A stretch of 8,594 nucleotides of DNA from Comamonadaceae bacterium (GTDB lineage Bacteria; Pseudomonadota; Gammaproteobacteria; Burkholderiales; Burkholderiaceae_C), in the NCBI GenBank assembly GCA_947455585.1, contig CANGOY010000071.1:1-8594 (forward strand). Direction: 5' to 3'. Shown here piece after piece: positions 1 through 6,301 of this stretch (position 1 is its first letter; the number at the start of each line of letters is the position of its first letter). The position numbers and the translations under genes were made by a program. The notes beneath the pieces were generated by a model. That model worked only from the letters and a program-made list of their open reading frames with translations, was not told the DNA's origin and ran no database searches.

Positions 1-365
1 CACACCGTTTCAACGCAGGTGAAAAAGTGGTGTTTTGGGCTGGTGTGTTTGGCCTAGGTTTGGTGGTGGTGGCGTCGGGCTTTGTGCTCGACAAAATCAT
101 TCCTTTCCTCGTGTACGAGCGCAGCACCATGCAAATGGCTCACATGATTCACGCGGTTGCTACGCTGTTGATGATGACCATGTTCATGGGCCACATTTAC
201 ATGGGCACCATCGGCATGGAAGGCGCCTACAAAGCCATGAAAACTGGTTACGTGGACGAAACCTGGGCCAAAGAGCACCACGAGCTTTGGCACGACGACA
301 TCAAGGCTGGCAAGATTCCAGCCCACCGCTCCGAAGAAGCTTCGGGCACCACAGCGCACGTTTGA
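1..365 (+). CDS. Formate dehydrogenase gamma subunit (cytochrome b), C-terminal part
   Basis: The 5' end lies outside the window; the visible frame (codons from base 3) encodes about 120 residues. In FDH-N/FDH-O type enzymes this subunit anchors the complex in the cytoplasmic membrane, binds two b haems and passes electrons from the iron-sulfur beta subunit to quinone. Two hydrophobic helices are visible: one begins VVFWAGVFGLGL, the other runs MIHAVATLLMMTMFMGHIYMG. In the second, an IH histidine and a GH histidine are 14 residues apart, the same spacing as the haem ligands H155 and H169 of E. coli FdnI. After it come the family-typical GMEGAY, a GYVDETWA segment and a HHELWHDD stretch, ending in a soluble tail. 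A gene for an exported protein starts 21 bp downstream, and fdhD follows, which fits a formate dehydrogenase operon. Assignment to the respiratory class is firm; the alpha and beta subunits are presumably upstream, outside the window. Confidence 0.93.
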   Translation, partial: HRFNAGEKVVFWAGVFGLGLVVVASGFVLDKIIPFLVYERSTMQMAHMIHAVATLLMMTMFMGHIYMGTIGMEGAYKAMKTGYVDETWAKEHHELWHDDIKAGKIPAHRSEEASGTTAHV

Positions 366-386
366 TGCGCTGAACAGGAGAACACA

Positions 387-752
387 ATGAACAAAAAACT
401 CTTCGCACTTCTGTTGGCGCTTGTCAGTGCTACGGCTTTCGCAAAACTGCCTCCGCTCAACGACGAAGCCAAAGCCAAAGCAGACGAAGCCAAAGCCAAG
501 ACAGCACATACCGCTAAAGCGGATGCTTACGCGCTGTGCAAGTCACAAGACAAAGTTGCGGCTCATGTGCAAAAGACCAACAAAGCCAAAGCGGGCAAGC
601 CCGAGGCCACACCGCCTTGCGCTGACCCTGGCAAGTTTGTTTACACGCCACCCGAGGCTGCCGCTTCCGCTCCAGCCGCGGCTGCATCAGCCCCTGCCGT
701 GGCAGCTGCGCCAGCAAAAGCCGCCGCACCTGCGGCACCGGCTAAAAAGTAA
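387..752 (+). CDS. Small Sec-exported Ala/Lys/Pro-rich protein of unknown function
   Basis: The predicted protein has 121 residues and I do not recognise a named family. Residues 1-19 look like a classical Sec signal peptide (MNKK, hydrophobic core, cleavage after AFA), so the mature protein should be periplasmic. The mature part has a basic, helix-prone section with a tandem DEAKAKA-type repeat (residues 26-39), then a segment with two cysteines (C51 in YALCKSQDKVAAHV, C78 in TPPCADPGKFVY), then a low-complexity Ala/Pro/Ser tail (about 89-121) resembling a flexible or wall-facing linker. There is no lipobox. CAGGAG lies 6 bases before the ATG, supporting this start. The gene sits 21 bp after the formate dehydrogenase gamma gene and right before a terminator, so it is probably the last gene of that operon. 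The two cysteines could form a disulfide or bind a cofactor, but neither has a CxxCH haem motif. A role in periplasmic formate dehydrogenase assembly is only a guess from position. Confidence 0.82.
   Translation: MNKKLFALLLALVSATAFAKLPPLNDEAKAKADEAKAKTAHTAKADAYALCKSQDKVAAHVQKTNKAKAGKPEATPPCADPGKFVYTPPEAAASAPAAAASAPAVAAAPAKAAAPAAPAKK
462..503 (+). repeat. 21-bp tandem duplication inside the exported protein gene
   Basis: Two adjacent 21-base units (462-482 and 483-503) match at 19 of 21 positions and encode DEAKAKA followed by DEAKAKT. The unit is a multiple of three, so copy number can change without breaking the frame. It lies just after the predicted signal peptide. Confidence 0.85.
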
Positions 753-775
753 CCCACACAGCCTCGCTGTTCATT

Positions 776-805
776 GGGCCGCACCGAAAGGTGACGGCCC
801 TTTTT
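776..805 (+). terminator. Intrinsic (Rho-independent) terminator
   Basis: GGGCCG (776-781) pairs with CGGCCC (795-800), and CACC (782-785) pairs with GGTG (790-793) around a GAAA tetraloop, with one bulged A at 794. Five T residues follow (801-805), then GTTGT. A GC-rich ten-pair stem, a GNRA-type loop and a U tract make this the clearest terminator in the window. It ends transcription 23 bp after the stop of the exported protein gene, which marks the end of the formate dehydrogenase operon, yet it also lies only 19 nt before the fdhD start codon. Confidence 0.9.
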
Positions 806-824
806 GTTGTAGCCTTGTCTGCTT

Positions 825-1712
825 ATGTCTACCGCTTCTTCTACCCCTGTCGTGTTGCCCCATCTCACCCAAGCCCAAGCCGACCTGACGCGCCACATCG
901 AGGTTGTCAATGAGCACGGTGTGCGCGAGCAAGTGTCCATTCCCGCCGAGCGTGCGCTGACGGTATACGTAGACAAACGCGAAATCGTCACACTCATGAC
1001 CTTGGGGGCACACCCTGAACTGCTGGTGTTGGGCTATCTCCGCAACCAACGTTTGGTGGGCAATGTGAGCGAGGTCGAATCCATCACGGTCGATTGGGAT
1101 GCAGGCGAAGACGGCGCAGGTGTGGCCGCCGTCAAAACCCGACACGGCATTGCCGACATTGCGGCTCGCACCGAAAAACGTGTGGTCACTACGGGTTGTG
1201 GGCAGGGCAGTGTGTTTGGTGATTTGATGGCCGAAATCGACACCTTGGCTTTGCCCGATGCCCGCATCAGCCAAGCGCGTTTGTATGCGGTGCTCAATGC
1301 CATTCGCTTGCAAGAAACCACGTATAAATCTGCGGGCTCTGTGCATGGTTGTGCCTTGTTCAATGGCGAGCAGATGCAAATCTTTGTAGAAGACGTGGGT
1401 CGCCACAACGCCATCGACACCATCGCGGGATGGATGTGGATGAACGCTGTCACGGCCAATGCCGATTCCATTTTTTACACCACCGGTCGCTTGACCAGCG
1501 AGATGGTGATGAAGTCCGCGCAAATGGGTGTGGCCGTGGTGGTGTCGCGCAGCGGCATCACGCAAATGGGCTACGACGTGGCCACGCGTTTGCAGCTCTG
1601 CACGATTGGTCGCGCGACCAATAAGCACTTTCTTTGCTACACCGCACCTGAGCGTTTCCAGCTTGACCCGTCACTGGCGGCAGGCGGCGTGCGTAAGGTG
1701 GAGCAAGTATGA
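825..1712 (+). CDS. fdhD: FdhD, sulfurtransferase for formate dehydrogenase cofactor
   Basis: FdhD receives sulfur from a cysteine desulfurase (IscS in E. coli) and delivers it to the bis-MGD molybdenum or tungsten cofactor, without which formate dehydrogenase is inactive; it acts in the cytoplasm. The 295-residue length is normal for the family. Visible family blocks are PAERALTVYVDKREIVTLMTLG (about 40-61), TTGCGQGS (122-129), SAGSVHGCALF (169-179), EDVGRHNAID (189-198), TTGRLTSEMV (219-228) and SRSGITQMG (241-249). C125 aligns with E. coli C121, but the position of C124 is a glycine, so the loop reads CGQG instead of CGVC. Other cysteines are C176, C259 and C271. The start at 825 is the only reasonable ATG ahead of the conserved core, but no Shine-Dalgarno sequence is visible before it. 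The stop overlaps the next start by 4 bp. Function is secure; the exact start is less so. Confidence 0.95.
   Translation: MSTASSTPVVLPHLTQAQADLTRHIEVVNEHGVREQVSIPAERALTVYVDKREIVTLMTLGAHPELLVLGYLRNQRLVGNVSEVESITVDWDAGEDGAGVAAVKTRHGIADIAARTEKRVVTTGCGQGSVFGDLMAEIDTLALPDARISQARLYAVLNAIRLQETTYKSAGSVHGCALFNGEQMQIFVEDVGRHNAIDTIAGWMWMNAVTANADSIFYTTGRLTSEMVMKSAQMGVAVVVSRSGITQMGYDVATRLQLCTIGRATNKHFLCYTAPERFQLDPSLAAGGVRKVEQV
1695..1703 (+). promoter_or_regulatory. Ribosome binding site for the FtsX/YbbP-like permease
   Basis: AAGGTGGAG ends five bases before the ATG at 1709 and lies inside the last codons of fdhD. It is a good purine-rich match to the Shine-Dalgarno sequence and supports this start despite the unusual N-terminal extension of the product. 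With the ATGA overlap it suggests translational coupling to fdhD. Confidence 0.65.
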
Positions 1713-4366
1713 ACGAGGGCACGGGACATACGCCCACGCATGATGCAGCGCAAGCGCTTGGCGTAGCGGTGACACCCGCTGGCGTTAAACAAACAGGCGT
1801 GACGTGGTGGACCCAAGCCTGGCGCACGCTGTGGCGTGATGCCCGCGCAGGCGAGCTACGTTTGCTGGTGGTGGCCGTAGCACTAGGCGTAGCCGCTCTG
1901 AGTTCGGTCAGCTTTTTGGCCGACCGGTTGAACGGCGGTTTGCAACGCGATGCACGCCAACTTTTGGGCGGCGATGTGGTGGTGGTGAGCGACCAAGCCA
2001 CACCTGAGCACATCGTGCAGCGCGCCAAAGCCGATGGACTGCAGGGCGTGACCACCTTGAGCTTTCCCACCATGGCGCGTGGACAAGCGCAAAGCGGGGC
2101 AGAGAGCAACAGCCGTTTGGTGGCACTCAAAGCCGTCGAGTTCGGTTACCCCTTGCGCGGTGAACTCAAAGTGGCCAGCAGCTTGGCGAAGGTAGAAGCC
2201 GCAGAGAAAATTGCCACCATTCCTGCCAGCGGCGAAGTGTGGGTAGAAGCGAGCGGCTTAGAAGCCTTGGGCCTTGATGTGGGCGACAGCGTGTTGCTGG
2301 GCAACAGCCGCTTGCGCATCAGCCGCGTGCTGATGAACGAACCAGACCGTGGCGCGGGCTTTATGAACTTTGCACCGCGGGTGTTGATGAACAGCGCCGA
2401 CCTAGAAGCCACCGCCTTGATTCAACCCGCCAGCCGCGTGACGTGGCGCTATGCCGTCGTGGGCGCAGACAACGCCACGAAAAACTTTTTGGCATGGGCC
2501 GAAGCGGAGAGTAAAAAACCAGAAGTGCGCGGCGTGCGCGTGGAGTCGCTCGAAGCAGGCCGCCCCGAAATGCGCCAAACCTTGGACCGCGCAGGTAAGT
2601 TCTTGAACCTCGTGGCTTTGCTGGCAGCCTTGCTCAGCGCGGTGGCGGTGGCACTCGCGGCCCGCGCATTTGCTGCACGCCATTTGGACGACTGCGCCAT
2701 GCTGCGCGTGTTGGGCCTAAGCCAACGACACATTGCCTTGTCGTACACCGCCGAGTTTGTGTGGGTGGGTACGTTTGCCAGTGTGTTGGGTTTGGCTTTG
2801 GGCTATGCCGTGCACTTGGTGTTTGTGGCCTTACTCAAAGGTTTGGTGGACACCGCTTTGCCCGCGCCCAGCGTGTGGCCTGTGGTGTATGGCTTAGGCA
2901 CGGGCCTCACCTTGCTGCTGGCGTTTGGATTGCCTCCTGTGTTGCAGTTGGCCAGCGTGCCTGCCCTGCGTGTGATGCGCCGTGATGTGGGTGAACTCAA
3001 AGCCACCACGCTCAGTGTGTGGGCCTTGGGCCTCACAGGTTTTTCTGTGTTGCTCATTGCAGTGAGCCGTGATTTGAAACTCGGCCTCATGGTGGTGGGG
3101 GGCTTTGCCGGCGCGGTGCTGTTGTTTGCCGGCATGGCTTGGTTGGCGGTGTACGTGTTGCGCCGCAGCGTGGTGGAGGGCAGTGCGCCGCCTTGGCTCA
3201 TGCTGGCCACGCGTCAAATCAGCGCACGCCCCGTGTATGCGATGGTGCAGGTAAGTGCCTTAGCGGTGGGCTTGTTGGCCTTGGCTTTGTTGGTGCTGTT
3301 GCGTACCGACCTGATTAGCAGCTGGCGCAATGCCACGCCCGTGAATGCGCCCAACCGATTTGTCATCAATATCCAACCGAGTCAAGCAGAACCGTTTTTA
3401 CAAACCTTGCGTGAAGCGGGTGTGAACAAGCTCGACTGGTACCCCATGATTCGTGCGCGCTTGGTGGCGGTGAATGACGTCACCGTCACGCCCGACAGTT
3501 ACACCGAAGAACGCGCCCAGCGTCTGGTGGACCGTGAGTTCAATGTGTCTTTCAGCGCTGACAAGCCCGAGCACAACACCGTGGTAGCAGGTGCATGGCA
3601 AGCCGAAGAGTTGGATGGCTTGAGCATAGAAGAAGGCATTGCCAAAACCTTGAAGCTCAAGCTGGGTGACAGCCTGCGTTTTGACATGGCCGGTGTGCTG
3701 CACGAAGCCCGCATCACATCGGTGCGACGTGTCGACTGGACGTCCATGCGCGCCAACTTTTTTGTGATGTATCCCGTCAGCCGTTTGACCACAGAGGCTG
3801 GCTTTGATGTGCCCACCACTTACATTGCTGCGTTTCGTGCGCCGCAGCGCGTGACGGCTGTTGAAACCAACAAGCCCACACCTAATTTCGATAACCAGCT
3901 CATCAGCCGCTTCCCTAACGTCACAAGCGTAGACATGGGCGCAACGTTGAACCAAGTGCAAAGCGTGCTCGGCCAAGTGGTGAGTGCGGTGGAGTTTTTG
4001 TTCTTGTTCACCTTGGCTGCTGGTCTCGTTGTGTTGTTCGCTGCTGTCACCGCCACGCGTGAAGAGCGTGCGCGCGAATTTGCGGTGCTGCGCGCGCTGG
4101 GTGCATCTAATCAATTGCTGGCCAATGTGCAACGTGCCGAATTAGCAGGCATTGGCGCGCTGGCCGGTTTGCTGGCCACCAGCGTGGCCATGCTGATGGG
4201 CTGGGGCTTGGCCCATTTTGCCTTTGAGTTTGAATGGACGGCCAGTCCATTGGTACCTTTATTGGGCGCAGCCGTAGGCGCATTGCTAGCCTTGGCTGCA
4301 GGCTGGTGGGGTCTGCGCGATGTGCTGCGTCGCCCTGTGGTGCAAACCTTGCGTCAAGCATCTTGA
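1709..4366 (+). CDS. Large FtsX/MacB-type ABC transporter permease (YbbP-like)
   Basis: The 885-residue inner membrane protein matches the YbbP-like class of ABC permeases, which carry two FtsX modules and are sometimes labelled as linked to lysophospholipase L1 (TesA). Such permeases usually work with a YbbA/LolD-like ATPase in moving or extracting envelope lipids or proteins, but the substrate is unproven. The first membrane helix is at about 52-70, followed by the family-typical ARQLLGGDVVVVS and a periplasmic domain. Helices then cluster at about 298-325, 345-375, 389-414, 434-453, 458-485 and 509-535. A second periplasmic domain follows, then the C-terminal FtsX module with helices near 760-780, 811-835 and 848-870, including TREERAREFAVLRALGAS. 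E. coli YbbP has about 804 residues; the extra length includes about 30 polar residues before helix 1. No ATPase gene is in the window. The gene overlaps fdhD by 4 bp; the two functions have no obvious link. Confidence 0.9.
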   Translation: MNEGTGHTPTHDAAQALGVAVTPAGVKQTGVTWWTQAWRTLWRDARAGELRLLVVAVALGVAALSSVSFLADRLNGGLQRDARQLLGGDVVVVSDQATPEHIVQRAKADGLQGVTTLSFPTMARGQAQSGAESNSRLVALKAVEFGYPLRGELKVASSLAKVEAAEKIATIPASGEVWVEASGLEALGLDVGDSVLLGNSRLRISRVLMNEPDRGAGFMNFAPRVLMNSADLEATALIQPASRVTWRYAVVGADNATKNFLAWAEAESKKPEVRGVRVESLEAGRPEMRQTLDRAGKFLNLVALLAALLSAVAVALAARAFAARHLDDCAMLRVLGLSQRHIALSYTAEFVWVGTFASVLGLALGYAVHLVFVALLKGLVDTALPAPSVWPVVYGLGTGLTLLLAFGLPPVLQLASVPALRVMRRDVGELKATTLSVWALGLTGFSVLLIAVSRDLKLGLMVVGGFAGAVLLFAGMAWLAVYVLRRSVVEGSAPPWLMLATRQISARPVYAMVQVSALAVGLLALALLVLLRTDLISSWRNATPVNAPNRFVINIQPSQAEPFLQTLREAGVNKLDWYPMIRARLVAVNDVTVTPDSYTEERAQRLVDREFNVSFSADKPEHNTVVAGAWQAEELDGLSIEEGIAKTLKLKLGDSLRFDMAGVLHEARITSVRRVDWTSMRANFFVMYPVSRLTTEAGFDVPTTYIAAFRAPQRVTAVETNKPTPNFDNQLISRFPNVTSVDMGATLNQVQSVLGQVVSAVEFLFLFTLAAGLVVLFAAVTATREERAREFAVLRALGASNQLLANVQRAELAGIGALAGLLATSVAMLMGWGLAHFAFEFEWTASPLVPLLGAAVGALLALAAGWWGLRDVLRRPVVQTLRQAS

Positions 4367-4391
4367 ATCGCGGGATAGCTTGTTGCGCCAG

Positions 4392-5081
4392 ATGACACCT
4401 AAGCAGTTTGTCAATGCCGTTGAACATGCTTTGATGCCCTTGGCCGATGAAGCCAAGGCTCAAGGGATGAAAGCCTATTTACTCGACCAGTTTGGGTTCT
4501 TGGGTTTGCCCGCACCCGTGCGCCGTCAAGCGGTGAAAGACATTGGCAAAGTGCAATGGCAAAACGCAAGCGCTTTACTAGCCGCCGCCGAATTGCTGTG
4601 GCAAAAGCCCCAGCGTGAATACCGTTACACCGCCGTAGACTTGCTGCGCAAACACAGCGCACTTCTGACCGTGAATGAATTACCCGCTTTGCAAGCCTTG
4701 CTGCTGCAAGACCCATGGTGGGAAACAGTCGATGGTTTGAGTGCCGTCATCGCCGATGTCATGCACGCAGCGGTGCAGCAAACACCCAATGCAGCCGTAA
4801 CGATGGATGTGTGGCTCAAGCATCCCAACCATTGGGTGCGCCGCTCGGCCATGCTGCACCAACTGGGCTGGCGCTTAGATACCGACACCACGCGCTTGTT
4901 TGGCTACGCACAAACCTTGGCCGATGAGAAAGAGTTCTTCATTCGCAAAGCCATCGGTTGGGCGCTTCGCGACTACGCGCGTTGGAACCCACAAGCCGTG
5001 ACTGCATTTTTGGTGCAACACCGAGCTGTGCTGTCTGGCCTAACCGTCCGCGAAGCCGCTAAACATTTGACCTTGCCCTGA
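4392..5081 (+). CDS. AlkD-like DNA alkylation repair protein (HEAT-like repeats)
   Basis: The 229-residue protein belongs to the AlkD/AlkC superfamily, monofunctional DNA glycosylases that remove N3- and N7-alkylpurines with an all-helical HEAT-like repeat fold. Bacillus cereus AlkD has 237 residues. Diagnostic blocks are REYRYTAVDLL (75-85), DPWWETVDGLS (107-117), HPNHWVRRSAMLHQLGW (144-160) and EFFIRKAIGWALRDYARWNP (181-200). D114 in the WETVD block corresponds to catalytic D113 of B. cereus AlkD, W110 to W109, R150 or R151 to R148, and W190 to W187, so the active site appears intact. I chose the ATG at 4392. The frame stays open up to an ATG at 4320, but those 24 extra codons overlap the permease gene and encode a cysteine-rich stretch unlike the family. 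No clear ribosome binding site precedes 4392, and TTG codons at 4380 and 4383 cannot be excluded. The gene starts 25 bp after the permease stop, probably in the same transcript. Confidence 0.88.
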   Translation: MTPKQFVNAVEHALMPLADEAKAQGMKAYLLDQFGFLGLPAPVRRQAVKDIGKVQWQNASALLAAAELLWQKPQREYRYTAVDLLRKHSALLTVNELPALQALLLQDPWWETVDGLSAVIADVMHAAVQQTPNAAVTMDVWLKHPNHWVRRSAMLHQLGWRLDTDTTRLFGYAQTLADEKEFFIRKAIGWALRDYARWNPQAVTAFLVQHRAVLSGLTVREAAKHLTLP

Positions 5082-5093
5082 GCGCAGGTCCGC

Positions 5094-5099
5094 GACAAT
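5094..5099 (+). promoter_or_regulatory. Candidate -10 element for a leaderless globin transcript
   Basis: GACAAT lies seven bases before the globin ATG at 5107, so a transcript starting at the usual distance from a -10 would begin at or next to the start codon. No Shine-Dalgarno sequence is visible there. The -35 is ambiguous: TTGACC (5067-5072) is 21 bases upstream and TTGCCC (5074-5079) only 14 bases, neither ideal. This is a suggestion only. Confidence 0.35.
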
Positions 5100-5106
5100 A
5101 GAACTT

Positions 5107-5511
5107 ATGCAAATCCAAGAAAAACAACCTTTTGACACACCGTTTGAATGGATAGGCGGCGAGCCCCGTGTGAAGCTCTTGGTTGACCGTTTTTACGACC
5201 TGATGGATTTAGAGCCAGGCTACCTAGAGCTTCGTCAAGCCCACGGCCCAGAATTAGCCAACGCGCGTGAACGCTTGTTCATGTTTTTGTGCGGCTGGTT
5301 GGGCGGGCCTGACTACTACATCGAAAAGCACGGTCATCCGCGCTTACGCATGAGGCACATGCCGTTTTCCATCGGCATCAAAGAGCGTGACCAATGGGTG
5401 GCGTGCATGGACCAAGCCATGGGTGAGACCGGTGTACCTGAAGATTTGCGCACACGTTTGAAAACCAGCTTTTTCCAAACCGCAGATTGGATGCGCAACA
5501 AAGGCGTATGA
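5107..5511 (+). CDS. Group II truncated haemoglobin (TrHbO-like)
   Basis: This 134-residue protein is a 2-on-2 globin of group II, a cytoplasmic haem protein that binds oxygen and related ligands and is usually tied to oxygen or nitric oxide chemistry and oxidative stress. The family signature GHPRLRMRHMPFSIG (76-90) is complete; H84 should be the proximal haem ligand (F8). Y30 in DRFYDLM fits the B10 tyrosine, W97 in DQWVACM fits the G8 tryptophan, and FLCGWLGGPDYYIEKHG (60-76) is the expected E-helix region. The gene begins 25 bp after the AlkD-like gene on the same strand, with no terminator between, and converges on the Smr gene 12 bp downstream. It may be co-transcribed with the upstream gene, be leaderless from its own promoter, or both. 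Family identity is secure; its physiological ligand cannot be read from sequence. Confidence 0.95.
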   Translation: MQIQEKQPFDTPFEWIGGEPRVKLLVDRFYDLMDLEPGYLELRQAHGPELANARERLFMFLCGWLGGPDYYIEKHGHPRLRMRHMPFSIGIKERDQWVACMDQAMGETGVPEDLRTRLKTSFFQTADWMRNKGV

Positions 5512-5523
5512 GCCTTCTCTGCT

Positions 5524-6165
5524 TTAGAGGTTGCTCGGCCCCAGCAACACCACCAAAGCTCCCGCACCGCCATCCGAAGGCTTGGCCTGCACAAAGGCCA
5601 GGACTTCGTTCTTCTGCACCAACCAGCGTTGCACTTTGCTTTTGAGCACCGGCTCTTTGCCGGGTGAGCCCAAGCCTTTGCCGTGCACCACGCGTACGCA
5701 ACGCCAGCCCATGCGCTTTGAGTCACGCACAAATTGGCCCAGCGCTTCGCGGGCTTCGTCGCTGCGCAAACCGTGCAGGTCCAGCTGGCCTTGCAGGCTC
5801 CATTCGCCTTTGCGCAGTTTGCGCGTCACGTCTGTGCCGATGCCGGGACGCCTGAAGCTGAGTTGGTCATCCACGTCCAGCAGGGTGGTGACATCAAACT
5901 CGTCGCTCATGCTTTCCACCAGCGCGGCTTGGTCGTCTAGGTCTTGTTGCAAAGGACGCGCTGCAGGGCGGGGCGGGGCGATGAACACACGTTCTTTGGC
6001 CGCAATGGGCTTCACGTTGCCCATCGTGCTGGTGAATAAATTTCGCTCAGCCTCGGCGCGGCGTGCTGCTTCAAGGCGGGCAATTTCGGCGGCAGCGGCT
6101 GCAAGTGCTGCGTCGTTCACTTGCTGGCGGATGGCGCCCAAGTCTTGCAGCGATTTGGCTTTCAT
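5524..6165 (-). CDS. Smr-domain protein (small MutS-related)
   Basis: The product (213 residues from the chosen start) ends in a Smr domain, a fold shared with the C-terminus of MutS2 and associated with nicking or endonuclease activity on DNA or RNA. Key motifs are LDLHG (128-132), HGKG (161-164) and the closing GGAGALVVLL (199-208). Residues 15-42 are Ala/Glu/Arg-rich and likely form a long helix or coiled coil, as in the YdaL/SmrA-like and SmrB-like stand-alone Smr proteins. The frame extends upstream to a TTG at 6189, but I prefer the ATG at 6165, where MKAKSLQDLGAI begins; a weak GAGAA lies upstream. The gene converges on the globin gene with a 12-bp gap and no recognisable terminator. 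The natural substrate of stand-alone Smr proteins in this group is not established by anything visible here; SmrB in E. coli cuts mRNA at collided ribosomes. Confidence 0.9.
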   Translation of the reverse strand: MKAKSLQDLGAIRQQVNDAALAAAAAEIARLEAARRAEAERNLFTSTMGNVKPIAAKERVFIAPPRPAARPLQQDLDDQAALVESMSDEFDVTTLLDVDDQLSFRRPGIGTDVTRKLRKGEWSLQGQLDLHGLRSDEAREALGQFVRDSKRMGWRCVRVVHGKGLGSPGKEPVLKSKVQRWLVQKNEVLAFVQAKPSDGGAGALVVLLGPSNL

Positions 6166-6223
6166 GGCGGTGTTTCTCAGTTGTGCCAATCTTGGCTTTG
6201 TTCAGAATTTGTATGCCATCGTA

Positions 6224-6253
6224 CAGACACAGCAGCTCTGAGCTGAGTATATT
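6224..6253 (+). promoter_or_regulatory. Candidate promoter for the DUF2789 gene
   Basis: CAGACA (6224-6229) matches the last four bases of a sigma-70 -35 box and TATATT (6248-6253) is a fair -10, with an 18-base spacer. Transcription would begin near 6260, giving a leader of about 56 nt. The spacer contains a 13-base inverted repeat that could be an operator. The match is weak and unverified. Confidence 0.35.
6233..6245. repeat. Perfect inverted repeat between smr and DUF2789 genes
   Basis: CAGCTC, one central T, then GAGCTG form a perfect 6+6 dyad within the spacer of the candidate promoter and in the divergent region between the Smr and DUF2789 genes. A one-base centre makes it a poor RNA hairpin but a plausible binding site for a dimeric regulator. 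Confidence 0.5.
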
Positions 6254-6280
6254 TTTGTCATGCACCTTGTCGGAATTGCC

Positions 6281-6301
6281 CGTTCGAACGAAGATGTCTT
6301 C
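6281..6301. repeat. Two abutting palindromes in the DUF2789 leader
   Basis: CGTTCGAACG (6281-6290) is a perfect 10-base palindrome. It shares its last base with GAAGA-TG-TCTTC (6290-6301), a 5+5 inverted repeat with a two-base centre. They end just before the AAAGGAG ribosome binding site (6304-6310). They could be protein-binding sites or local mRNA structure; chance is possible for each alone. Confidence 0.45.

Noticed and set aside
771..1628. Long minus-strand open frame opposite fdhD (285 codons)
   Set aside because: The plus strand encodes all FdhD motifs; the antisense frame has a His/Arg-rich composition typical of a mirror of GC-rich coding sequence and no recognisable domain.
3398..4132. 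Minus-strand open frame opposite the permease gene (244 codons)
   Set aside because: It mirrors the well-supported permease frame, has no plausible domain and its composition (many His, Gln, Thr) is that of an antisense shadow.
4320..4391. Earlier ATG for the AlkD-like gene
   Set aside because: The added 24 residues overlap the end of the permease, are cysteine-rich and do not resemble AlkD N-termini.
5530..5548. GTTGCT/AGCAAC hairpin near the convergent ends of the globin and Smr genes
   Set aside because: It lies within the last Smr codons and no T tract follows on either strand, so I do not call it a terminator.
6190..6232. Possible minus-strand promoter for smr (TACAAA-like -10 on the minus strand)
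   Set aside because: No partner -35 at acceptable spacing; too weak to list as a feature.
5531..6241. Plus-strand open frame opposite the Smr gene (236 codons)
   Set aside because: The minus strand carries clear DLHG and HGKG Smr motifs; the plus frame is Ser/Arg/Ala-rich without domains.
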